Below are positions 1 to 5,826 of a stretch of DNA of 6,634 nt, piece by piece. The DNA is taken from NCBI GenBank assembly GCA_019420325.1, contig JAHZHK010000140.1:1-6634 (forward strand). Reading direction: 5' to 3'. This stretch comes from Coriobacteriaceae bacterium. GTDB lineage: Bacteria; Actinomycetota; Coriobacteriia; Coriobacteriales; UMGS124. Positions within the stretch are counted from its first letter, which is position 1. Each line of letters begins with the position of its first letter. A program made the position numbers and the translations under genes. Under the pieces are notes generated by a model. It had not been told where the DNA came from. It worked only from the letters and a program-made list of their open reading frames with translations, and searched no databases.

Positions 1-269
1 GAAGGGCGCGGCGCGCAGCAGGGGCTCTCTATGTCCTGCTCATATCGTCTGTATCTGGCTAATCAGGAAGCTTGTATTGGCAAAGCGCTTGGTATGGCCC
101 GTCGTTTTTGCTGGCATGTAGCTGGGGAAACCTTGATCGAGTACGGTTGGACCAACCGAACGCACTCGATCACTGCGCGGTTATTATGGCGAAAGGACGA
201 GGGAGCGAAAGGGTGCCCGTCGATTATGTCCAAAGGAAAACGATGCGATGGGGGTGCCAGCCGCTGCGT
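1..269. other. Non-coding or unresolved stretch downstream of the phosphatase gene
   Basis: I see no convincing gene here. Plus-strand frame 1 is open from the window edge to 303, but its translation is rich in Cys, Arg and Trp without family character and would overlap the phosphatase gene, so I do not call it. The other two plus frames stop at about 60 and 120. They could be the tail of a convergent gene entering from the left, but nothing identifies one. On the minus strand the polysaccharide operon would read into this stretch; no open frame with a ribosome binding site continues it. No hairpin followed by a T-run is visible. The notable structure is the nested inverted repeat at 134-172. 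Confidence 0.5.
134..172. repeat. Nested inverted repeat / strong hairpin
   Basis: The outer arms TGATCGAGT (134-142) and ACTCGATCA (164-172) are perfect 9-base complements. Inside them lies a second perfect inverted repeat, CGGTTGG (144-150) and CCAACCG (152-158), around one central A. As RNA, either strand could fold into a 9-bp outer stem, an asymmetric internal loop of 1 and 5 bases, and an inner stem of at least 5 bp with a small loop. There is no T-run on either side, so it is not a canonical intrinsic terminator. It lies about 100 bases after the phosphatase stop codon and could end or stabilise the operon transcript, be a bidirectional terminator of unusual type, or be a protein-binding palindrome. 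Confidence 0.75.
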
Positions 270-938
270 TTACAAGGTTGCGTGCGAGCCTCGTAGGTCG
301 TAGGTGTCGATTGCTTTCTTGAACGCCTTGTAATGCTTGACGTTGTGCGCGTCGCTGGCGATGTAGCTGTAGCGCATGTCTTCAAACAGCTTGATGGCTG
401 TCTTTTTGATCTTGCCGCCGCCGAAGGAGAGCGCGCGCCCGCCATTGAGGAAGTCAGCCGAGGCTTGGAGCTTGCAGCCGTTGCGCATGAGGTCCGTCGC
501 CAGGCCAGGGTTCTTCTGAATCGCCTTGTAGCGCTCCGGGTGGGCGATGATGATGCGGTAGCCCTTGCCCTGCAACTCATAGATGATGCGATTGTATTCG
601 CGGAAGTCGATTTCGTTGGCCTCGTCTTCAAGCTCGAGCAGAAATTCGTCACTGCCGTCGAAGTGCAGCCTGTCGGCCCATTCGAGTCCGAGACGCTTGA
701 GCTTTGCGATGTTGACCTCAAAGCCCATTTGCAAAGGAAAACCGTTTGCTTTGCTCCTGAGCAGGTGGAATGCGTCCCACATTTTGTCGAAGTCGAAGTA
801 CGGCGAGCGGCAATGCGGTGTGCACACAATAGAAGTGATGCCCGCATCCTTGGCGGCCTGCAGCATCTGCAGACTCTCTTCAAGGGTGCGGGCACCGTCG
901 TCTACTCCCGGTAGAATGTGGCAATGGATGTCGCGCAT
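270..938 (-). CDS. cpsB: CpsB/CapC-family PHP-domain protein-tyrosine phosphatase
   Basis: A 222-residue metal-dependent phosphatase of the PHP fold, the usual length for CpsB/YwqE proteins. Family members dephosphorylate the C-terminal tyrosines of the cognate CpsD-type kinase and so tune capsule or exopolysaccharide export; they act in the cytoplasm with Mn or similar metals. Visible metal-site motifs are DIHCHILPGVDDGA (residues 3-16, with H5 and H7), CTPH (39-42), E74 in GFEVN, AHPERY (132-137) and SDAHN (195-199). The ATG at 938 is preceded by CGGAG at good distance and begins the PHP domain directly, so the start is secure. It is the last gene of a three-gene operon, 18 bases after the kinase stop codon. 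Placing the phosphatase after the kinase differs from the streptococcal order cpsA-B-C-D. The pairing with the adjacent kinase is inferred from context. Confidence 0.93.
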   Translation of the reverse strand: MRDIHCHILPGVDDGARTLEESLQMLQAAKDAGITSIVCTPHCRSPYFDFDKMWDAFHLLRSKANGFPLQMGFEVNIAKLKRLGLEWADRLHFDGSDEFLLELEDEANEIDFREYNRIIYELQGKGYRIIIAHPERYKAIQKNPGLATDLMRNGCKLQASADFLNGGRALSFGGGKIKKTAIKLFEDMRYSYIASDAHNVKHYKAFKKAIDTYDLRGSHATL

Positions 939-956
939 CTGGCCAGACTCCGTTCG

Positions 957-1739
957 CTAGTTCTTAAAACGGGTTCCGGTGGAGCGGGAAGACGTGTTGG
1001 AGCGGGGCGTCGCAGGACGTGCAGCGTAGGCGGAATTGTCCTGACGTGCCGTTGGTTCGCTTGTGCCGTAATACTTGCCGTAGCTGGAGCCGTAATAGGC
1101 ACCACCCTGATGAGAGCAGAAGTTCATGCACGTGCCGATGAGGTTGGCGTCTGCCTTACGAAGCTGCTCGCAGGCGTATTCAATCTCTTCACGACGGGCG
1201 AAGTTTTCGCGAACAACGAGAATCGTTGCATCGGCATGACTTGCCACGACAGCGGCGTCGATAAAAGCGTTGACAGGCGGAGTGTCGATGACGATGTAAT
1301 CGAAGGCGCTCTCCATCTGCGTCAGGAACGACTGAAAGCGCTTCGAGGCAAAGATGTCGGCCGGGTTGGGTATGCTCGGCTCGATGTCGACGATATTGAG
1401 ACCCTGAACAGAGGTCGGCGTAAGAACCTCTTCCATCGGTGTCTGTTTGGAAAGCAGAGAGAAGAGGCCTGCCTTGGGATGCAGGTTGTAGCGAGTGGCA
1501 ATCGAGCGATTGCGCGTGTCACAATCGATGATGAGGGTGCGCTTGCCGCTCGCGGCCATGGCCTGCGCCAAATGACACGAGATGGAAGACTTTCCCTCGT
1601 CAGGAATAGAAGAGGTAATCACGACAGTCTTAATGGGACTGTCCATGCTCGCAAAGCGGATGTTTGCCAGCAGAGTGGTCGCAGCATTTTGAGCCGTCGC
1701 AATGTCGTGGGCGTAATAGCCGCTCTTTTTCTTTGCCAT
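957..1739 (-). CDS. cpsD: CpsD/CapB-family bacterial tyrosine autokinase
   Basis: A 260-residue cytoplasmic BY-kinase, the Gram-positive form lacking its own membrane domain. It transfers phosphate from ATP to tyrosines in its own tail, a cycle that controls chain length and export of surface polysaccharide. Visible motifs are Walker A SSIPDEGKSS (43-52, K50), Walker A' IIDCDTRN (70-77, D72 and D74), the family segment NPADIFASKRF (about 125-135), and Walker B IVIDTPP (149-155, D152). A tyrosine cluster follows at 215-224 (Y215, Y216, Y220, Y223, Y224), with one more at Y238. The tail then continues as a basic Ser/Thr/Arg-rich stretch to residue 260, whereas many CpsD proteins end at the tyrosine cluster. 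Walker A has Asp where PGEGKST is usual. The ATG at 1739 lies 4 bases after the adaptor stop codon, with AAAGG upstream inside the adaptor gene, so translation is probably coupled. Confidence 0.94.
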   Translation of the reverse strand: MAKKKSGYYAHDIATAQNAATTLLANIRFASMDSPIKTVVITSSIPDEGKSSISCHLAQAMAASGKRTLIIDCDTRNRSIATRYNLHPKAGLFSLLSKQTPMEEVLTPTSVQGLNIVDIEPSIPNPADIFASKRFQSFLTQMESAFDYIVIDTPPVNAFIDAAVVASHADATILVVRENFARREEIEYACEQLRKADANLIGTCMNFCSHQGGAYYGSSYGKYYGTSEPTARQDNSAYAARPATPRSNTSSRSTGTRFKN

Positions 1740-1743
1740 TGGT

Positions 1744-2400
1744 CTAGCCTTTCTTTACTGCAGGGAACTGACCGATTACAGGAATGCCCAGAAGCTTCTC
1801 GACCTCATCGGAGTTAGAGACGCGCGTGTTGAGCATGTCTTTAAGCACGACGATGGCAATAGCGAGGAAAAGGCCGGCGAGGAAAGCGACGGCAACATAC
1901 ATGGGACGATTGGGACCGCTTGGCTTGGTGGGGGCAGATGCCTCGTCGACGACGTTGACACTGCGTACGTCCATGACCTGCTGGGCAACGGTGGAGACTT
2001 CGGAGGCAATGGCGTTGGCGGCGGCGGCAGCTTGCTGGGGGTCTTTGCCCGTCACAGTGAGAGTGATGACACGCGTGGTGGTCTGGCTGTTGACGGAGAT
2101 TTTGAAGGCGTTGAGGTTCTCAAGTCCGAGGTCCTCAGCGGCACCATTCATAACGCGGTCAGACTTGATGAGGGCGGCGATGTCGTTGCTTACAAGCTGG
2201 CTAGCGTTGAGCGTGGAGCCGAGACTCGAGCTGTTGTCGTTCGCATTCTCGGCAAGAACGTAAAGGCTTGTTGTGGCTGTGTAGGTGTTCGACATCATCG
2301 TGTAGCAAACGCCTGCAGCGGCTATCGCGCACACGATGGGAAGCGCAATCACCAAGAAGAGGTGGCGCTTGAGAAGTTGGAGAAGCTCAAGTAGTGTCAT
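1744..2400 (-). CDS. cpsC: Wzz/CpsC-family polysaccharide co-polymerase and kinase adaptor
   Basis: A 218-residue membrane protein of the Wzz/CpsC type. It has a short cytoplasmic N-terminus, a first transmembrane helix at about 14-36, an outside-facing domain of about 130 residues, a proline-rich motif (PTKPSGPNRP, 157-166) just before a second helix at about 167-187, and a short cytoplasmic tail. The tail contains SDEVEKLLGIPVIGQFP, the segment that in Gram-positive relatives docks and activates the separate tyrosine kinase. The role is modulation of polysaccharide chain length and attachment, with the kinase encoded next. The ATG at 2400 follows an AGGCAGGA site and starts the MTLLELLQLLKRH helix typical of the family. 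It is first in the operon and should be read from the AT-rich promoter region upstream. Length and topology fit; the exact polymer cannot be told. Confidence 0.92.
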   Translation of the reverse strand: MTLLELLQLLKRHLFLVIALPIVCAIAAAGVCYTMMSNTYTATTSLYVLAENANDNSSSLGSTLNASQLVSNDIAALIKSDRVMNGAAEDLGLENLNAFKISVNSQTTTRVITLTVTGKDPQQAAAAANAIASEVSTVAQQVMDVRSVNVVDEASAPTKPSGPNRPMYVAVAFLAGLFLAIAIVVLKDMLNTRVSNSDEVEKLLGIPVIGQFPAVKKG

Positions 2401-2461
2401 GTTCCTGCCTGCCTATGCGTTTTCGCTTGCTGTGTCATGTGTTACGCGCACCGATCAATTA

Positions 2462-2492
2462 AGTATAAATCGTTATGTTCACAACATGTCTG
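2462..2492 (-). promoter_or_regulatory. Likely promoter of the wzz-cpsD-cpsB operon
   Basis: Read on the minus strand, TATACT (2467-2462) matches the -10 consensus at 5 of 6 positions. A GACA core lies 17-19 bases upstream (GACATG 2490-2485, or CAGACA 2492-2487), a weak -35. Transcription would start near 2455, leaving a leader of about 55 bases before the adaptor ATG at 2400. The stretch 2461-2520 is 19/60 GC, sharply AT-rich against its flanks, as expected for a promoter. A poor -35 with a palindrome in the spacer suggests a regulated promoter. Confidence 0.5.
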
Positions 2493-2521
2493 CCATATGA
2501 ATACTATCGAGAATGAACATA
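2474..2521. repeat. Inverted repeats in the operon promoter region
   Basis: ATGTT CAC AACAT (2475-2487) is a perfect 5-base palindrome with a 3-base centre, lying between the proposed -10 and -35. The longer word TATGTTCA (2474-2481) recurs inverted as TGAACATA (2514-2521), with centres about 40 bases apart, near four helical turns. Two CATATG palindromes lie at 2494-2499 and 2518-2523. Together they look like a two-site operator for a DNA-binding regulator, but AT-rich DNA yields short palindromes easily and no regulator gene is adjacent. Confidence 0.4.
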
Positions 2522-2551
2522 TGCTGAATTTGACATCTACCAGGTAACTTT

Positions 2552-5101
2552 TTACATACTCCTGCTTGAGTGACAGGTGAGGTAGATGAGCTGGCGATCA
2601 TGGGCGAGATCTTTCACGAAGTCGAGTGCCTCGCCAAGATGGCGGTCGTCGAGGTTGACGAAGGGGTCGTCGAGGATGATGAAGGGTTGGGCCCCCTCAA
2701 AGAGGGCGTCGCCCAACGCCATGCGCATGCAGAAGGCGATGACGTCGGAGTAGCCCTGGCTGAGCTCCCCGATCTCGTGCGTGCGGCCCTGTTGGCGAAT
2801 GACGGCGCCCGTCGTCTCGTCCACGGCCACGCCCGAGGCGGCGATACCGCTGAATCGCTCAATGTAGGAAGCGAAGCTCTTCTCCACGGCTTCGCTGTCT
2901 GCCTGGGTGACGGGGCCGTAGGGCGGAGGTCCGTAGGTTGCCACGAGCTCGCGGAGCTGGGCGCGCACGGCGTCGAGCTTAGCCTGGACTACGGGATAGC
3001 GTGCAGCTGCGCCGGCGAGATTTTCAGCAAATGCGCGGCTTACCTTCTCGACGGGCCAGCCGTGTCGCGCGCACACCTGCTCGAGGTTGTGCTGTGCCTC
3101 CTCCTTGCAGGCCGCGCTGGTTCCCTGACCTGAATCTGCGGCGGCGAGCATGCGCTGCGCTTCTTGATAGGCGCTGACGGTGCCTGCGAGGTTCGAAAGC
3201 AGGGCGCTTGCGTTTGCGGGGCTTGCGTTGTCGTAGTACGGCGAGAGGAACTGCACCAGCTCGCCTTCGAGTTCGCGGGCGCGCGCTGCCCTCTCGGCCG
3301 CCTGGGAGGCGGCCGTGTCGCGGGCGGCCGTGAGGCGCTCGTAGGTCTTCATGTTTGTCTGGAGGGTCATGAGGCCCTGCTGTGGGTCGTCTCCGGAGAT
3401 GTCGTACCGTGCAAGGAGCTCGTCGAGCTCGCTGCGCAGGGGAGCGGCCTCTTCCTCAAGCTCCTCGGCTCGCTTGTGACCGCGCTCGGCGCGTTCGGTG
3501 AGTCTCACAAGCTCCGTCTTGAGGCGCTCGATGGTGTCGACAGCCGTGGCGGGCTCAACCTCGCGTGCATAGGTCGACGTGAACGCCTTCGCCTGCACCT
3601 CAAGACCCTGAGCTTTGAGCTCTGCCTCAGTTGCCGCCTCATCGGTGCGCCGGGAAGCGCCCGACTTGCCGGCAACGACGAGGAGCAGGGCGATGATGAG
3701 GGCGCAGGTACCCGCGATGGCCACGACGATGCCGGGAACGGGCAGGTAGAGCGCCACGGCTATGACGAGGCCGACAGCAAGCAGCGCCGCGCCCGCTCCG
3801 GCGAGCACCTTGGCGACGACCGAGCTCGCCCCTTCGGCGGCCCTGAGTTGCGCCGTGTCGAGGCCGCGCGTCGCCTGGGCGCTGGCGAGCAGGCCCCGGC
3901 AGCGCCGGATGTCGTCGTCGCTGGGAACGCCCGCCTTGAAGTAGCCCTGCAGCATGGCAAGGCGCTGCGCGTCTTGGTCGCTGAGCTGTTGGCTTTGCAG
4001 GGCTCCGCGAATCTCGTTGAGTCGGGAGATGAGCTCCTGGCAGCGCGCGACCTCTGCGCCGGCGGGCAGGCCGTCTTTGAACGTGGCCTGAAGCTCGTTG
4101 AGGCGCTCCTGCTCGGCCAGGTTGATGCCGTGGACGTCCTGCTGGGCGCGCACCTGCGTGAGTTCGGTCAAAAGGCGCTGGTGGGCGTCTATCTCATCCA
4201 TGCTGGGCAGGCTCGTCGTGAAGCGCTGAGCGCTGCGCGCCACGAAGTCGCGAACGGCCTGCAGCTCCTGGGTCTGAGCCTGGGCCTGGTCGGCAGCGCG
4301 GTCGATTTTGTCGAGCGCGGCGATCAGCTCGTCGGGCGGCACGTTGCTTGGCTTGTCGTTGCCGAAGAGTCCCTCGATGCGGGCGAGCTCGTCGGCGTAT
4401 TCGCGACTGCGATGGCAGAGGTCGGCATGCCTGGCAGCCACCTGGTCTGAGGCCGCGGGGCTCGAGGCGTCTTGCGAGGCCGTGGGGGTGCCTGTGAGTT
4501 TGGCGAGCATGCGCTGCGTGGGGCGCGTGTGCGGGCCGGAAAGGCGAGCGACGTAGGTGCTGCGCTCAAAAGAATCGGCATCCAGGCCGAAGACCTTGAA
4601 GCCCAGGTCGTCCTCGAGGTCGCGCACGCGCTTGCCGCTGGCAAGGTCGTATACGGCGAGGAAGTCGTCGCGCGACGTGGCGGCGAATGCGCGCTCGACG
4701 CGATAGGAGCCCGATTGTCCCTCGAAGACCATCTCTCCGCCGTATGCGCCTCCCTGCCAGGGACGATAGCGCTCGCGAAGGTCCTGGCGGCCCATCTGCA
4801 CCGCCTCGTCGTCGAAGCCGTAGAACATGGCGCGCACGAAGTTCGCAAGCGTGGTCTTGCCCACGCCGTTTGCGGCCTCAATGACATTGAGGCCGGGCTC
4901 GAAGTCGAAGTCTTGGTCGTGGAGCTTGCCGAAGTTGGCGATGTGGCAGCTCACGAGGCGAGTGAAGGCACCCTTGGTCGCACCGGCATGAGGCGCCTCC
5001 GTGGAATGGTTTCCCTCAGGTTGAAACGCCTCGGCAAACCCGGCGCCTGGAAGGTCTAGCCGGTGGATGGGGCCCGCTGTCGTACGCTCGCCGTTTTGCA
5101 A
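2552..5101 (-). CDS. SbcC/Rad50/YhaN-like ATPase with central transmembrane hairpin
   Basis: An 849-residue SMC-like ATPase. The N-terminal head starts at about residue 48 (TRLVSCHIANFGK), with a P-loop EAANGVGKTT (75-84, K82) followed by FVRAMFYGF. Long Glu/Ala/Arg/Gln-rich helical arms run to both sides of a hydrophobic hairpin (about 428-452 and 457-478). The C-terminal head has a signature ELSQGYSD (779-786), Walker B FIILDDPF (807-814, D811/D812), D-loop NLDD (816-819) and H-loop TCH (H844). This layout fits YhaN-type proteins, which carry membrane-like helices in place of the Rad50 zinc hook; no CxxC hook is visible. Relatives work with an SbcD/YhaO-type nuclease in DNA end processing, but none is encoded beside it here. 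Residues 294-412 contain three 47-residue repeats. The start chosen is TTG at 5101, which has GAGGAG 6 bases upstream; the ATG at 5170 in the same frame (872 residues) lacks such a site. The frame stays open further only as a shadow of the Nudix gene. Confidence 0.88.
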   Translation of the reverse strand: MQNGERTTAGPIHRLDLPGAGFAEAFQPEGNHSTEAPHAGATKGAFTRLVSCHIANFGKLHDQDFDFEPGLNVIEAANGVGKTTLANFVRAMFYGFDDEAVQMGRQDLRERYRPWQGGAYGGEMVFEGQSGSYRVERAFAATSRDDFLAVYDLASGKRVRDLEDDLGFKVFGLDADSFERSTYVARLSGPHTRPTQRMLAKLTGTPTASQDASSPAASDQVAARHADLCHRSREYADELARIEGLFGNDKPSNVPPDELIAALDKIDRAADQAQAQTQELQAVRDFVARSAQRFTTSLPSMDEIDAHQRLLTELTQVRAQQDVHGINLAEQERLNELQATFKDGLPAGAEVARCQELISRLNEIRGALQSQQLSDQDAQRLAMLQGYFKAGVPSDDDIRRCRGLLASAQATRGLDTAQLRAAEGASSVVAKVLAGAGAALLAVGLVIAVALYLPVPGIVVAIAGTCALIIALLLVVAGKSGASRRTDEAATEAELKAQGLEVQAKAFTSTYAREVEPATAVDTIERLKTELVRLTERAERGHKRAEELEEEAAPLRSELDELLARYDISGDDPQQGLMTLQTNMKTYERLTAARDTAASQAAERAARARELEGELVQFLSPYYDNASPANASALLSNLAGTVSAYQEAQRMLAAADSGQGTSAACKEEAQHNLEQVCARHGWPVEKVSRAFAENLAGAAARYPVVQAKLDAVRAQLRELVATYGPPPYGPVTQADSEAVEKSFASYIERFSGIAASGVAVDETTGAVIRQQGRTHEIGELSQGYSDVIAFCMRMALGDALFEGAQPFIILDDPFVNLDDRHLGEALDFVKDLAHDRQLIYLTCHSSRSM

Positions 5102-5113
5102 TGTGTGCTCCTC
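5099..5113 (-). promoter_or_regulatory. Strong ribosome binding site deciding a TTG start for the ATPase
   Basis: On the minus strand, GAGGAG (5113-5108) stands 6 bases before TTG (5101-5099), ideal spacing for an initiation site. The only in-frame ATG (5170) has no purine-rich site at useful distance and overlaps the proposed -10 element. No other ATG lies between these points and the ATPase head, so TTG is favoured. It leaves an unexplained tail of about 47 residues before the conserved domain. Confidence 0.65.
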
Positions 5114-5133
5114 GAAAGAGGTGGGATTCTGTC

Positions 5134-5162
5134 TTGCCAGGTGTGCAACATTCGCGTAAAAG
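5134..5162 (+). promoter_or_regulatory. Candidate promoter of the Nudix gene
   Basis: TTGCCA (5134-5139, 5 of 6 to the -35 consensus) is followed after 17 bases by TAAAAG (5157-5162, 4 of 6 to the -10). The start would be near 5169, about 46 bases before the ATG at 5215. Its -10 abuts and overlaps by two bases the proposed -10 of the divergent ATPase promoter. Confidence 0.35.
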
Positions 5163-5189
5163 CATACCATTGCAACGCCCGATTTTGAA
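5161..5189 (-). promoter_or_regulatory. Candidate promoter of the ATPase gene
   Basis: Read on the minus strand, TTCAAA (5189-5184, 4 of 6 to consensus) is followed after 17 bases by TATGCT (5166-5161, 4 of 6). A TGG directly before the hexamer makes an extended -10. The start would be near 5154, about 53 bases before the TTG codon. It is a prediction from consensus only. Confidence 0.35.
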
Positions 5190-5214
5190 TCTCCGAACGT
5201 GTGAAGGATGGCAA

Positions 5215-5826
5215 ATGACCTGCCAAAAGTCTGACACCTCGGCCCTTTGCGGCGAAGCTGGCGCCTCGGGGGGCGAGGTGGCTGTGGTTTGCGCGATGCC
5301 TGCCGCGAAGCCCCCGGAGCCCATCGACGTCTACGACGCCGACCGTCAGCCGACGGGACTCGTGATTGACCGACGTTCACAGCGCCTGGGGCAGGGTCAG
5401 TACATGCTATACGCCATCGTTATGGTGTGCGACCTGCAGGGCCGCATGCTCATTACGCGCCGCGCCCTCGACAAGGCGTGGGCGGCAGGCTGGTGGGAGG
5501 TCCCGGGAGGTGGCGTGTGCGCCGGCGAGACCACCCGCGAGGCCGCCATTCGCGAAGCGGGCGAGGAGGTGGGGCTCGACCTCACGCGTGGCACGCTCGA
5601 GCTGCTCTGGTCTTATCGCAACGACGACCCGGGATATTCGGACAACTACTTCGCGGACATCTACCGTGCCACGCTGGACTTCTCTGTAGCCGACGTGCGC
5701 CTGCGCGAGCGCGAGGCCACCGAGTTTGCGCTTGTAAGCTGGGACGAGGTGCGCGAGCTTGCCCAGCAGGGGCGTTTCTTGCATTACGAGCGTCTGGCGT
5801 GGGCACTGGGACATGAGGAGGAATAG
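5215..5826 (+). CDS. Nudix hydrolase
   Basis: A 203-residue hydrolase of the Nudix superfamily, which cleaves nucleoside diphosphates linked to another group using Mg or Mn. The Nudix box is complete and matches Gx5Ex7REUxEExGU: G99, E105, R113-E114, E117-E118, G120, L121. Before it, IDVYDADRQPTGLVIDR (37-53) and the strand QYMLYAIVMVCD resemble the opening of YfcD/isopentenyl-diphosphate-isomerase-like Nudix proteins, but the substrate cannot be read from sequence. The ATG at 5215 has GAAGGA (5203-5208) at 6-base spacing, which decides this start over later Met codons. It leaves about 34 N-terminal residues, Ala/Gly-rich and including Cys, before the domain. The gene is divergent from the ATPase. 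Its last dozen codons appear to be related to a degenerate repeat in the DNA that follows. No terminator is visible after it. Confidence 0.93.
   Translation: MTCQKSDTSALCGEAGASGGEVAVVCAMPAAKPPEPIDVYDADRQPTGLVIDRRSQRLGQGQYMLYAIVMVCDLQGRMLITRRALDKAWAAGWWEVPGGGVCAGETTREAAIREAGEEVGLDLTRGTLELLWSYRNDDPGYSDNYFADIYRATLDFSVADVRLREREATEFALVSWDEVRELAQQGRFLHYERLAWALGHEEE

Noticed and set aside
31..303. 90-residue plus-strand open frame at the left edge, overlapping the phosphatase 3' end
   Set aside because: Composition is Cys/Arg/Trp-rich without family character, no ribosome binding site precedes its ATG, and it overlaps a certain gene antisense.
2552..2600. Terminator after the ATPase gene
   Set aside because: Only 4-base stems (such as CCTG with CAGG) occur near the stop codon and the following run is A-rich on the coding strand, not T-rich.
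3164..4450. 428-residue plus-strand open frame opposite the ATPase gene
   Set aside because: It mirrors the codon positions of a GC-rich real gene, is dominated by Leu/Val/Glu/Ala/Gly/Arg, and has no recognisable domain; a typical antisense shadow.
5102..5380. Upstream extension of the ATPase frame to an ATG at 5380 (942 residues)
   Set aside because: It would overlap the N-terminal coding part of the well-supported Nudix gene and adds an Arg/Pro-rich low-complexity stretch; the TTG at 5101 has a far better ribosome binding site.
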